Shown: positions 1-6,621, counted from the stretch's first letter. The stretch: 62,993 nucleotides of DNA from Paludibacteraceae bacterium (GCA_017444615.1 JAFSWF010000052.1:1-62993), one strand, 5' to 3'. Numbers and translations are program-made. The notes: a model not told the origin generated them from the letters alone.

Positions 1-247
1 AGTGCGTCATACCGGAACAACCAATCGTCTCAACGAGTGCCTCTTCGATAACACCGTCTTTTACATTCAAGCTGAGCTTGCAGCAACCCTGTTGCGGTGC
101 ACACCAGCCGATACCGTGCGTCATACCCGAGATGTCCTTGATCTCAGTAGCCTTCACCCATTTGCCCTCTTCAGGAATAGGTGCTGGTCCATGTTTCGGA
201 CCCTTTGCTACCACGCACATTTCTTGTACTTCTTTCGAATAAATCAT
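1..247 (-). CDS. NifU-like Fe-S cluster scaffold protein, N-terminal part (runs off the left edge)
   Basis: The reverse strand reads from ATG at 247 to the window edge with no stop, giving 82 residues. The fragment starts MIYSKEVQEMCVVAKGPKHG and has cysteines in GWCAPQQGCCKL and in ETIGCSGMTH. This resembles the Bacteroidetes proteins annotated as iron-sulfur assembly scaffold (NifU_N-like), usually followed by a gene for a GGGtGRT protein, which would lie outside this window. Cluster binding by these cysteines is known of the family and is not shown here. The ATG follows the small gene at 321-473, and the two probably share the promoter at 504-534. The 3' end is missing. Confidence 0.65.
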   Translation of the reverse strand, partial: MIYSKEVQEMCVVAKGPKHGPAPIPEEGKWVKATEIKDISGMTHGIGWCAPQQGCCKLSLNVKDGVIEEALVETIGCSGMTH

Positions 248-294
248 AGAAATAATTTGTGATTTGTTATTTTTTATTTGTGATTTTATCTTTT

Positions 295-322
295 AACTCT
301 CAACTCTCAACTATCAACTATC
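295..322. repeat. 7-nt tandem array, 4 units (AACTCTC/AACTATC)
   Basis: Four consecutive 7-nt units: AACTCTC twice, then AACTATC twice. The array lies in the gap between the 50-aa gene and the NifU-like gene and overlaps the stop codon of the former. It belongs to the same type of degenerate heptamer arrays seen throughout the window. Confidence 0.85.
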
Positions 323-473
323 ATATCGCCACGGTGAAAGGATCAACAAATTTCACCTTTCCGTTCTCGCTAAAAACGAGCGGCATATTGTCACGGCGAT
401 GTTGTTCTACTACGCGTCTAAACGTTATTTCTAATCCTATCGCTAATTTTGCTTCTAATTCTTCTTCGCTCAT
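321..473 (-). CDS. small conserved-looking protein of unknown function (50 aa)
   Basis: A 50-residue reading frame starts at ATG 473, about 30 nt downstream of a clear promoter, and ends in TGA at 321-323. Its sequence (starting MSEEELEAKL, with PLVFSENGKVKFVDP in the second half) is acidic then basic and helical at the N-terminus. It has no signal peptide. The position between the promoter and the NifU-like gene supports a real first gene of that operon. The stop codon lies in the last unit of a 7-nt array (295-322). I do not recognise the family; the length and layout resemble small antitoxin-like or regulatory proteins, but that is only an impression. Confidence 0.5.
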   Translation of the reverse strand: MSEEELEAKLAIGLEITFRRVVEQHRRDNMPLVFSENGKVKFVDPFTVAI

Positions 474-503
474 ATATTTACCTTTTCACTCACTTTGCGG
501 CTG

Positions 504-534
504 CAAAGTTACAACTTTTTTTTGACATATGCAA
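504..534 (-). promoter_or_regulatory. Bacteroidetes-type promoter for the 50-aa gene and NifU-like gene
   Basis: On the minus strand TTG (534-532) is followed after exactly 20 nt by TAACTTTG (511-504). The spacer begins CATATGTCA and continues with an A-tract. This matches the -33/-7 pattern recognised by the Bacteroidetes primary sigma factor. The gap 474-689 contains no other feature I can support. Confidence 0.8.
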
Positions 535-689
535 GCATATGTTGCATTTTTTTGCTTTTTTTTGTTTTTATCTGTCAATTGGCATCATTCGTTTTTTTTG
601 CAGACGGATATTTGACGACATTAAAACAAGCGGCGACATCCCTGCCGCCGCTAATACGCATTTCCACGATGCCTATAACAAATCGATTT

Positions 690-1211
690 CTATTTTTTAC
701 GTACTAAACGAACAGAGTAACTATCGGAATGAGTTCCGCGGTCCACATTTACATAACTCGAAGCGAAATTTAGGAACCACACATAGTTCTCATACTCCGT
801 GTCCAGCGTTGACGACCAATAGAAACCATACTGACCGACGGCATTCACTTGACCATTAGAACCACTACGGAAGCCTGCAGGAGGAAGCGTAATCGTTTTG
901 CCATTAGGACCTGTAATCTTATAGCCGTCATAGAAGCCGTTCCATTCCCAATGACAATAGGCCTTCAACTCTTCCCATTGTTCCTTGGTCGGCATATTGT
1001 CTCCGAACTGAGCGACAGCTGTTTTGTAATCAAAAAGATTGTAATAATCATAACTGAGTTCCTCATTCTGAGTTTTCCAAAGGGTTCCGGAAGCCAGCCC
1101 CAAATCCACATAATCGCCTTTTGTGGTGGAACCACCCGGAGTGGTTGGATCGCTTTTTTCACATGCCGTCAGACACAATACTACAGCAATAACATACAAC
1201 AACTTTTTCAT
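690..1211 (-). CDS. FISUMP-domain lipoprotein
   Basis: A 173-residue protein with a lipoprotein signal (hydrophobic residues 3-14, lipobox LTAC with Cys17), so it is probably anchored in the outer membrane or on the cell surface. The mature part has the hallmarks of the Fibrobacter succinogenes major paralogous (FISUMP) domain: YVDLGLASGTLW near the start, TKEQWEELKAYC in the middle, and the terminal block YGFYWSSTL...YVWFLNF...YSVRLVRKK. This is the short, single-domain form. The function of the domain is unknown; it is common in surface proteins of Bacteroidales. Upstream lies the structured leader at 1285-1425, which may control its expression. Confidence 0.85.
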   Translation of the reverse strand: MKKLLYVIAVVLCLTACEKSDPTTPGGSTTKGDYVDLGLASGTLWKTQNEELSYDYYNLFDYKTAVAQFGDNMPTKEQWEELKAYCHWEWNGFYDGYKITGPNGKTITLPPAGFRSGSNGQVNAVGQYGFYWSSTLDTEYENYVWFLNFASSYVNVDRGTHSDSYSVRLVRKK

Positions 1212-1284
1212 TTCATTTTGTGGCTGTTATATCCCATCGCCTCGTCGGTTTTAATAGATTATTGTTTAGTTCAAAAGTGCATAT

Positions 1285-1425
1285 AAAAAACGTGAGCCAT
1301 CTGCTAACGGTTCATTCGGGCTACCACACCCACACCATCCAAACATGCAGAAAGCTCACGCTATAAACGTGAGCGTTTCGCATTATTCCAGGAATGGTGT
1401 ATTCAGTTGTGGTAGTTTGAATGAA
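1285..1425 (-). promoter_or_regulatory. candidate attenuator-type structured leader upstream of the FISUMP lipoprotein gene
   Basis: In 5'-3' order on the minus strand there are four elements. (i) A 15-bp pairing with a 3-nt internal loop joins 1408-1425 and 1311-1328. (ii) A perfect 7-bp hairpin GCTCACG/CGTGAGC forms from 1368-1374 and 1354-1360. (iii) A second GCTCACG at 1291-1297 can pair with the same CGTGAGC. (iv) Six T's follow directly at 1285-1290. Hairpin (iii) plus the T-run looks like an intrinsic terminator, and (ii) would compete with it. A 20-codon ORF (1321-1383) runs through the element. A small hairpin also occurs at 1461-1474. No clear promoter was seen. It could instead be only the terminator of hepT. 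Confidence 0.5.
1321..1383 (-). CDS. putative Trp-rich leader peptide (20 aa)
   Basis: ATG at 1383, TAG at 1321-1323, 20 codons. The peptide ends in WMVWVW, so three of the last six codons are Trp. The first half covers both arms of the 7-bp hairpin, and the last Trp codon and the stop fall in the 3' arm of the enclosing 15-bp helix. A Trp-codon cluster inside a terminator/antiterminator layout is the classic sign of ribosome-mediated control. Here the downstream gene is a surface lipoprotein and not a trp gene. The call depends on the structure being real. Confidence 0.4.
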   Translation of the reverse strand: MRNAHVYSVSFLHVWMVWVW

Positions 1426-1518
1426 TCCTCAAATAAAGCAAACGCTTATTCTATTATGTAGCGCACACTTGCGCCCGTCCTTCTGTTTAACGTCGAGTAA
1501 GCGACGACCGCGATTAGA

Positions 1519-1890
1519 CTACGCGGCGGAGTTATCGGTTCCACTCTCTTCTTCCTTAATATAAGCTTCTATTTGCGGACGCAAGACGGGTAGATCATTA
1601 TTGATAACAAGCCATACTTTAGCCGGAGAGATTAGATAATATCCATGCACCAATACATGTCGCATTCCCTCCATCTTGTGCCATGGTGTCTCAGGATGGC
1701 TTTCGCGGAATTCACAAGTAAGTTTGTACGTTGCCTCCCCGATGATTTCCAATTGTTTGACGAAGCCGAAGAAGATAATAGCATCTTGTTCTGCTTGCTC
1801 CATAGTATATCGCTTACTGCCATCTAATAAGTTATCAATAGCAGTCAGCATATGAACCAACCGTTCTTTATCTCTAATGCGCTCTCTCAT
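1519..1890 (-). CDS. hepT: HepT-like toxin RNase (DUF86)
   Basis: Toxin of a HepT/MntA module. I place the start at ATG 1890 (MRERIRDKERLVHML), which overlaps the antitoxin gene by 17 nt; an in-frame ATG at 1929 would add 13 atypical residues. The protein (about 123 aa) is all-helical and carries the HEPN catalytic motif RX4HXY as RHVLVHGY, about 85 residues from the start. In characterised members the Arg and His cleave RNA, and the antitoxin inactivates the toxin by adding AMP to the motif's Tyr. The motif is intact, so the toxin is predicted active. It is co-transcribed with mntA from the promoter at 2209-2239. Confidence 0.85.
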   Translation of the reverse strand: MRERIRDKERLVHMLTAIDNLLDGSKRYTMEQAEQDAIIFFGFVKQLEIIGEATYKLTCEFRESHPETPWHKMEGMRHVLVHGYYLISPAKVWLVINNDLPVLRPQIEAYIKEEESGTDNSAA

Positions 1891-2182
1891 AGATTTGTAT
1901 TTTATCCCTATCTGCTGATTTTCGAGCAAAGGGCATTAAGTATTCTTCTTCTATAAGGTCCACGGGACGATGCACGATCCTGCGTAAATCGCTTACCATT
2001 CCGCCAATATCCATCAGCGAAAGACTGTCGCTATCTGTATAAGTGACCAGCAAATCAACGTCGCTATCCGGGGTCTCTTCACCGCGAGAACAAGAGCCGA
2101 ACAAATACGCTCGTTCGACGGGTTGGGTGGCGAGATACGCTTGTATCTTCGGGATCATTTCTTGTACTTCAGCGCTTGGCAT
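1874..2182 (-). CDS. mntA: MntA-like nucleotidyltransferase antitoxin
   Basis: A 102-residue minimal nucleotidyltransferase. The active-site motif GSX10DXD is complete: GS at about residues 29-30 (LFGSCSRGEE) followed by DSDVD, with a third acidic residue expected in PVDLIEEEYL. In the known pair MntA uses ATP to AMPylate HepT, so the antitoxin is the upstream gene, as here. It is the first gene of a two-gene operon with its own promoter in the 66-nt gap behind the Nudix gene. Confidence 0.85.
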   Translation of the reverse strand: MPSAEVQEMIPKIQAYLATQPVERAYLFGSCSRGEETPDSDVDLLVTYTDSDSLSLMDIGGMVSDLRRIVHRPVDLIEEEYLMPFARKSADRDKIQIYERAH

Positions 2183-2208
2183 AGTTGTATTGATTCAATT
2201 TTGCACCG

Positions 2209-2239
2209 AAAAATTACAAAATTATTTTGATATATGCAA
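2209..2239 (-). promoter_or_regulatory. promoter of mntA-hepT
   Basis: TTG (2239-2237), 20 nt starting CATATATCA, then TAATTTTT (2216-2209), which has two mismatches to TAnnTTTG. It is located just upstream of the mntA ATG (2182). The -7 box is the weakest of the ten promoters recognised in this window. Confidence 0.6.
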
Positions 2240-2248
2240 GAAATATGT

Positions 2249-2839
2249 CTACTTTTTGTATTTTTCTGCGAAAAAACGCCATAAAGGAGCCGCATGAAGC
2301 GCCTGAATAATCTCTCCATCGCGGAGCATCTCAAGAACTTGTTCGGGTTCAAGGATGTCCACATGGATATCTTCGGTCGCCTCTTGATGCTGTTCCCGCA
2401 CTTTCTCCACACCGGTAGCAAGGAAAGTGTAGGAGAGGTTATTATGATTCGTGGGATTTGGCGATAGGGTCATGAATAGTTGCCACTCACCGCCTTCATA
2501 GCCCGTCTCTTCACTCAACTCGCGCTTGGCAGCCTCCAACGGCGTCTCACCCGGATCAACGACTCCTGCTACTATCTCATAGTGCGTCTCGCCCAGTGCG
2601 TGCCTATACTGATCCTCCATCACCATCTTACCGTCCTTTGTGATGGCTATCACATTGACCCAGTCAGGAAACTCCATCACATACCACGAAGGAATCTGCT
2701 GCCCGCTCGGCAACTCCACGCACTCCTGCCGCACGGACAACCATGGTCCCAAACGCAGGATATTCTCACTCTTGACCACTTTCCAAGGTCTGTTCGCTAA
2801 CTTCGGATACATCGTTTGATATCTTTTGTGGTTCGGCAT
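2249..2839 (-). CDS. Nudix hydrolase (ADP-ribose pyrophosphatase-like)
   Basis: A 196-residue protein with a complete Nudix box GX5EX7REUXEEXGU, read as GVVDPGE...RELSEETGY at about residues 92-113. It hydrolyses a nucleoside diphosphate linked to another group. The layout, with an N-terminal beta domain (WKVVKSENI...LPSG) and SPNPTNHNN after the box, is like the ADP-ribose/ADP-sugar branch; the substrate cannot be read from the sequence. The ATG at 2839 is preceded by AAAGG and overlaps the upstream gene by 74 nt. ATG 2812 is an alternative start with a 47-nt overlap. Confidence 0.85.
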   Translation of the reverse strand: MPNHKRYQTMYPKLANRPWKVVKSENILRLGPWLSVRQECVELPSGQQIPSWYVMEFPDWVNVIAITKDGKMVMEDQYRHALGETHYEIVAGVVDPGETPLEAAKRELSEETGYEGGEWQLFMTLSPNPTNHNNLSYTFLATGVEKVREQHQEATEDIHVDILEPEQVLEMLRDGEIIQALHAAPLWRFFAEKYKK

Positions 2840-4094
2840 AAATGGCCTTTATCGAATCGCACAAACCTCTGGGATTCCGCAATAAGGGTCGGGTCGAATA
2901 AAAACACTCCCCGCTAATCTCCTCAATCGTTCTATTCAGCCGCATCTGGCGGACGATTTCGTTGCCTTGAGACCAGGGATTTGATTTAACTGATAGCTGA
3001 CGGCTGACGGCTGACGGCTGATGGACCAACTTATACGGTGCCATGCCGATGTAGAGTTTGCATTTCGTCCCTTTCACCTCATTTGCCCACCAGTGCGCAA
3101 GGATCTCGTAGTCCGCCACTTTCTTGCCGATTTCCCAATACAATTGTGGAAGGACATAGTCAATCCAGCCTTTTTGAATCCAAAGCCGAATATCCGCGTA
3201 GAGGTCATCGTAATTAGTGAGCCCCGCCTGCGTGGCTGAACCGGTGGAATCGACACTCGCATTGCGCCACACGCCGAAAGGTGAGATGCCGAACTCAACC
3301 CAAGGCTTGCATTCATGGATAGTCTCGCTGATCTCTTGAATGGCCAGATTGACATTGTTGCGCCGCCATTCACGAATATCTTCAAAACCACGAGGAAAAC
3401 GGGCAAAAGTGCCTTCGTCGGGCAAACTCTTACGGCCAACAGGGTAGGGGTAAAAATAATCATCCATGTGAACTGCCTGAATGTCGTAGCGGTCCACAAT
3501 ATCTTCTACTACGGTGCATATCCACTCTCTCGTGACGTCTAAACCCGGGTCAAAGTACCACTGTTTATTGTATTCCCAAAACCACTCCGGATGCCGCCGC
3601 AACAGATGGTCAGCACAAAGCATGGACGTGTCGGTTTTAGCTAAGTTAACCCGATACGGATTCAACCATACATGCACCTCCATGCCCCGTTTATGTGCCT
3701 CATTTATGGTAAAATCCAGAGGATCATATGGCGTCTGTATCTCCTTCCCTTCAGGGAGGGGCGGGGTAGGCTTCTTCCACTCTCCTTGCTTACCCGTCAG
3801 CCAATGACTAACAGGTTCTAACTCGCTGTAATAGAGCGCATCAGCCGTGGGCCTTACCTGAAAAATAATCGCATTGATGCCGATGGCTTCCAACGAATCC
3901 AGCAGCCAAATCATCTCCGCTTGTTGTCTCTCCGTATTCCCCACAGCCTCTTCTGAAGGCCAGTCGATATTAGCAACGGTCGCTATCCATGCCCCGCGAA
4001 AGGTAATCTCGGCTCTGACAAACCCCACCTGACCTCCCCAAAGGGGGAGGAAAAAGGGGAGTATTATTGCTATGATCAGTTTCTTTATTCGCAT
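2766..4094 (-). CDS. GHL10-type glycoside-hydrolase-like protein (former DUF187)
   Basis: A 442-residue secreted TIM-barrel protein of the GHL10 family (YngK-like). It has a signal peptide (residues 1-28), then RGAWIATVANIDWPS, the substrate-cleft block QVRPTADALYYSELEPVSHWLTG, HVWLNPYRVN, and the acid-containing AVHMDDYFYPYP around residue 207. The family acts on glycans; the substrate is not established. Two repeat insertions are visible. A G-rich palindromic unit encodes TPPLPEGKE before TPYDPLDFTI (3741-3772), another forms part of the signal peptide (4021-4060), and a 7-nt array (2990-3024) encodes a stretch near QPSAVSRQLSVKSN. The reading frame stays open throughout. Confidence 0.8.
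   Translation of the reverse strand: MRIKKLIIAIILPFFLPLWGGQVGFVRAEITFRGAWIATVANIDWPSEEAVGNTERQQAEMIWLLDSLEAIGINAIIFQVRPTADALYYSELEPVSHWLTGKQGEWKKPTPPLPEGKEIQTPYDPLDFTINEAHKRGMEVHVWLNPYRVNLAKTDTSMLCADHLLRRHPEWFWEYNKQWYFDPGLDVTREWICTVVEDIVDRYDIQAVHMDDYFYPYPVGRKSLPDEGTFARFPRGFEDIREWRRNNVNLAIQEISETIHECKPWVEFGISPFGVWRNASVDSTGSATQAGLTNYDDLYADIRLWIQKGWIDYVLPQLYWEIGKKVADYEILAHWWANEVKGTKCKLYIGMAPYKLVHQPSAVSRQLSVKSNPWSQGNEIVRQMRLNRTIEEISGECFYSTRPLLRNPRGLCDSIKAIYAEPQKISNDVSEVSEQTLESGQE
2990..3024. repeat. 7-nt tandem array, 5 units (CTGACGG family), inside the GHL10 gene
   Basis: Units CTGATAG, CTGACGG three times, CTGATGG. The array is translated on the minus strand as part of QPSAVSRQLSV near the C-terminus. 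A related array with the same unit lies in recF at 4590-4617. Confidence 0.85.
3741..3772. repeat. G-rich palindromic element, copy a (in frame in the GHL10 gene)
   Basis: A stem CCTTCCCT/AGGGAGGGG followed by a G-rich tail GGGGTAGG. On the minus strand it is read as PTPPLPEGKE. It has the same organisation as the copies at 4101, 4740, 5046, 6299 and 8086. Confidence 0.75.
4021..4060. repeat. G-rich palindromic element, copy b (reverse orientation, in the GHL10 signal peptide)
   Basis: CCTCCCC/GGGGAGG stem with a G-rich tail, oriented opposite to the other six copies. On the minus strand it encodes part of the signal peptide, LPLWGGQVGFV. Confidence 0.65.
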
Positions 4095-4100
4095 CTCATC

Positions 4101-4132
4101 TCCCTCCCTTGAGGGGAGGGCAGGGTGGGGTT
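4101..4132. repeat. G-rich palindromic element, copy c (intergenic)
   Basis: The stem CCTCCCTT/GAGGGGAGGG with tail CAGGGTGGGGTT fills the gap between the end of recF and the start of the GHL10 gene (4094). The recF stop codon lies at its edge. Confidence 0.75.
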
Positions 4133-4316
4133 ACTGAATTCTTCCGTTCTCTACATGAAATATCTTCGCGCCGTCATTCGGCTTCAAAATCTCCGTCAAA
4201 TGCTGCCTATCGGTGTCGGTAATAAAAATCTGCCCGAACTCCTCTCCCTGCACCAACTCCACAATCCGCTCCACGCGCTCGCTATCTAACCGGTCAAAAA
4301 TATCATCCAGCAGCAA
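4131..4316 (-). pseudogene. recF: RecF, C-terminal part in a different frame from the rest of the gene
   Basis: This frame encodes the last part of RecF: Walker B and D-loop LLLDDIFDRLD, then GQIFITDTDRQHL and the terminal FHVENGRIQ. These are exactly the elements missing from the upstream reading frame (4286-5365), so the two pieces are one gene split by a frameshift. Read backwards in this frame, the sequence continues as NYTEGQKPILLLDD and RIQNTEYKP into the array at 4350-4370. The apparent ATG at 4316 is an internal codon, not a true start. Confidence 0.8.
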
Positions 4317-5365
4317 AATCGGTTTCTGCCCTTCTGTGTAATTCGGTTTGTATTCTGTATTCTGTATTCTCCCAAATACAACGCCTGTGCCAGTTTCATA
4401 GCCAGCACAAACGTCCGTTGCTGACCTTGTGAACCGACTTGCTTGAGAGGATAGTCGCCGAGGCGCATTTCGAGGTCATCCTTATGCACGCCCTGACTCG
4501 TCCAACCCAAAATCAAATCCCGCTGCCGCGTCTTCACATACGCCTCTCGCAAATCGCGGTCTTGTAACTGACTCACATACCGCAATGAACTGACTTCTGA
4601 CGGCTGATGGCTGATGGCTTCATAGACCTCTGCAAAATACGGCTCAAACGCCTCAAAGAACTCCGTTCTTGCCTTATAAATATACTCCGCTAACGGCGTC
4701 ATTTGCCATTCGAGGACTTCCAAAAGGTCCTCGGATACCTCCCTCCCTCGGGGGGAGGGCTGGGGTGGGGTTTGTAATTGTTTCAGCAACGCGTTCCGCT
4801 GCTTCAATAACGCGTTGTATTGCGTCAAATAATCCAGATACTTCCTATCCAACTGACTAATGACAACATCCATAAACCGTCGCCGCTCATCGCTTCCTTC
4901 ATCAATCAATTGTTGGTCACTCGGACTAATCATGACCAGCGGAATCAATCCTATATGCTCTATCAATCGCTTGTAGTCCTTCTTATCCCGCCTAAACTGC
5001 TTCTTCGCACCGCGACGCAGGCCACAGGAGATAACTATGGTATCTTCCTCCCCTCCTTTTAGGGAGGGGCCGGGGGGAGGCTTGTATTTCCCTTGCACCA
5101 TCGCCATTTCCTCCCCATGCGTAATATTCAAACTATCCTGATTAGTAAATGATGACTTCGCAAAACTGAGCAGATAAATAGCGTCCAGCACATTCGTCTT
5201 ACCCTGTCCGTTCAAGCCCACGAAGCAATTGAGCTTGGCACTAAACTCCAAACTTGCCTCGCGTATATTGCGGTAATTCAATATATTTAGTGAACTTAAT
5301 ATCAATGAATAATGAATAATTAATAATGAATAATGAATATTTTCGTTAGGCGTACGCCTCGACAT
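4286..5365 (-). CDS. recF: RecF recombination protein, N-terminal and central part (frameshifted)
   Basis: RecF is an SMC-like ATPase that loads RecA at gaps with RecO/RecR. This 359-codon frame has LNILNYRNIREASLEFS, Walker A GLNGQGKTNVLDAIYLLSF and the signature region QVGSQGQQRTFVLAMKLAQALYL. After LGEYRIQNT it leaves the RecF frame and loses Walker B. Two palindromic elements are translated in loops (PPPGPSLKGGEE and TPPQPSPRGREV). ATG 5365 overlaps the upstream gene by 20 nt and would add a heptamer-encoded stretch (HYSLLIIHYSL). TTG 5305 gives an N-terminus that fits RecF exactly (ILSSLNILNY). Confidence 0.85.
   Translation of the reverse strand: MSRRTPNENIHYSLLIIHYSLILSSLNILNYRNIREASLEFSAKLNCFVGLNGQGKTNVLDAIYLLSFAKSSFTNQDSLNITHGEEMAMVQGKYKPPPGPSLKGGEEDTIVISCGLRRGAKKQFRRDKKDYKRLIEHIGLIPLVMISPSDQQLIDEGSDERRRFMDVVISQLDRKYLDYLTQYNALLKQRNALLKQLQTPPQPSPRGREVSEDLLEVLEWQMTPLAEYIYKARTEFFEAFEPYFAEVYEAISHQPSEVSSLRYVSQLQDRDLREAYVKTRQRDLILGWTSQGVHKDDLEMRLGDYPLKQVGSQGQQRTFVLAMKLAQALYLGEYRIQNTNRITQKGRNRFCCWMIFLTG
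4350..4370. repeat. 7-nt tandem array, 3 units (GTATTCT), at the recF frameshift
   Basis: Three perfect GTATTCT units (GAATACA on the recF strand). The 5' part of recF enters in one frame and the 3' part (LLLDD...) needs the frame shifted by 2 nt. Adding one unit (+7) or removing two (-14) would restore a single frame. Confidence 0.9.
4590..4617. repeat. 7-nt tandem array, 4 units (CTGACGG/CTGATGG), inside recF
   Basis: Units CTGACTT, CTGACGG, CTGATGG, CTGATGG. The array is translated in recF as AISHQPSEVSSLRY. It uses the same unit family as the array at 2990-3024. Confidence 0.8.
4740..4773. repeat. G-rich palindromic element, copy d (in frame in recF)
   Basis: The stem CCTCCCTC/GGGGGAGGG plus G-rich tail is read on the minus strand as TPPQPSPRGREV, in a loop of RecF's helical region. 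Confidence 0.8.
5046..5082. repeat. G-rich palindromic element, copy e (in frame in recF)
   Basis: The stem CCTCCCCTCC/GGGAGGGG with tail CCGGGGGGAGG is read on the minus strand as PPPGPSLKGGEE, between YK and DTIVISCGL of RecF. Confidence 0.8.
5304..5338. repeat. 7-nt tandem array, 5 units (AATGAAT), at the start of recF
   Basis: AATGAAT twice, AATTAAT, AATGAAT twice. It lies between the sigma-54 regulator stop and the TTG (5305-5303) that fits as the recF start. Depending on the start used, it is either recF leader or an N-terminal extension. Confidence 0.9.
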
Positions 5366-6536
5366 CCTCTTTGGTAATGGTATTGCCGGCGAGGATAATG
5401 AGTCGTTCGACGACGTTTCGTAGTTGTCGGATGTTGCCTGTCCAGTCTTGTGCTTGTAGGGCGGTCAGCGCGGACGGGTCGAAGGTCTTGGGCGCAATGC
5501 CTTGTTCATCACATATCTGCCGCGTGAAATAGTCGACGAGGAGGGGTATGTCATCCCGTCGTTCGTTGAGCGAGGGGACGTGGATAGGGATGACGTTCAG
5601 TCGGTGGAAGAGGTCCTCCCTAAACCGTCCGGCCGCTATCTCTGCCGCCAAATCCTTGTTCGTCGCCGCCAGCACACGCACATTCACCTTAATCGCTTTA
5701 TCCGAACCAACCCTTGTTATCTCGCTCTCCTGCAAGGCCCGCAATACCTTGGTCTGCGCTGCCAAACTCATATCGCCTATTTCGTCCAAAAACAACGTTC
5801 CCCCGTCGGCTTGTTCGAACTTGCCCGCGCGGTCCTTCACGGCACCGGTGAACGACCCCTTCATATGACCGAACAACTCACTCTCTATCAACTCGCTCGG
5901 GATAGCCGCACAGTTGACTTCAACCATCGGACCATCCGCACGGGCGGAGCCTTCGTGGATAAGATGGGCCACTACTTCTTTACCGGTTCCGTTAGGACCG
6001 GTGATGAGCACACGCGCTTCGGTGGGGGCAACCTTATTTATTATTTCGCGTACGCGCGTGATGGCCGCCGATTCGCCTATCATCTGCGGACCCTTGGCTG
6101 CAACCTTCCTACGTAACTGTTTGGTCTCTTGTTTGAGGCTTTTACTCTCCAAGGCGTTCTTGGTGGTAATCAAAATACGGTTGAGGTCCAACGGCTTCAG
6201 CAGAAAATCGTACGCCCCTATCTTCAACGCCTGCACAGCCGTCTCTACATCTCCGTGTCCGCTAATCATCACAATCGGCGTCTCAACGGGGTCTGTCTCC
6301 TCCCCTTGAGGGGAGGTCGGGAGAGGTTTCCCTTTAAGCGCCTTCAGCACTTCCATCCCGTCCATTTCCGGCATTTTGATGTCGGAAAAAATAAGGTCGT
6401 ACGCCTTGGCGCGCGCCATCTCTAAGCCTTGTTTGCCGTTTTCCGCAACGTCCACCTCGTGGCCCTCGTCGGCTAATATCTCCCGCAGCGTGTTACGAAT
6501 ACCGCGTTCGTCGTCTATGATAAGTAGTTTTGCCAT
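5346..6536 (-). CDS. NtrC-family sigma-54 response regulator without a DNA-binding domain
   Basis: A 396-residue protein starting MAKLLIIDDERG at ATG 6536; the promoter at 6555-6585 excludes an upstream start. It has a receiver domain (DDE; acceptor Asp in DLIFSDIKMP; Lys in LLKPLD) and an AAA+ sigma-54 activator domain with Walker A GPNGTGKE, Walker B GGTLFLDEIGD and GSFTGA where GAFTGA is usual. It ends at NIRQLRNVVERLIIL...DVEAYA with no Fis-type HTH. Short HTH-less relatives are widespread in Bacteroidetes. A palindromic element inserts PLPTSPQGEETDPVE in the receiver domain, before TPIVMISGHGD. Its stop overlaps recF. Confidence 0.9.
   Translation of the reverse strand: MAKLLIIDDERGIRNTLREILADEGHEVDVAENGKQGLEMARAKAYDLIFSDIKMPEMDGMEVLKALKGKPLPTSPQGEETDPVETPIVMISGHGDVETAVQALKIGAYDFLLKPLDLNRILITTKNALESKSLKQETKQLRRKVAAKGPQMIGESAAITRVREIINKVAPTEARVLITGPNGTGKEVVAHLIHEGSARADGPMVEVNCAAIPSELIESELFGHMKGSFTGAVKDRAGKFEQADGGTLFLDEIGDMSLAAQTKVLRALQESEITRVGSDKAIKVNVRVLAATNKDLAAEIAAGRFREDLFHRLNVIPIHVPSLNERRDDIPLLVDYFTRQICDEQGIAPKTFDPSALTALQAQDWTGNIRQLRNVVERLIILAGNTITKEDVEAYA
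6299..6332. repeat. G-rich palindromic element, copy f (in frame in the receiver domain)
   Basis: The stem CCTCCCCTT/GAGGGGAGG plus tail TCGGGAGAGG is read on the minus strand as KPLPTSPQGEE, between a helix and the strand IVMISGHG of the receiver domain. Confidence 0.8.
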
Positions 6537-6554
6537 ATTTTGCGAATTTGGGCA

Positions 6555-6585
6555 CAAAGGTACGAAAAAAAAATGACATATGCAA
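6555..6585 (-). promoter_or_regulatory. promoter of the sigma-54 regulator-recF operon
   Basis: TTG (6585-6583), 20 nt starting CATATGTCA, TACCTTTG (6562-6555). The start codon at 6536 follows about 20 nt later. It is divergent from the promoter at 6622-6652. Confidence 0.85.
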
Positions 6586-6621
6586 GAGTTTTGACTTTTT
6601 TGCAAAAAAAAGCAAATAAAT

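Noticed and set aside
2..525. Plus-strand frames over the first 500 nt
   Set aside because: Antisense to the NifU-like and 50-aa genes, which have a promoter and recognisable protein sequence.
1391..1401. Short inverted repeat ATTCC/GGAAT near the leader
   Set aside because: The loop is too small to form a stable hairpin; not counted as part of the element.
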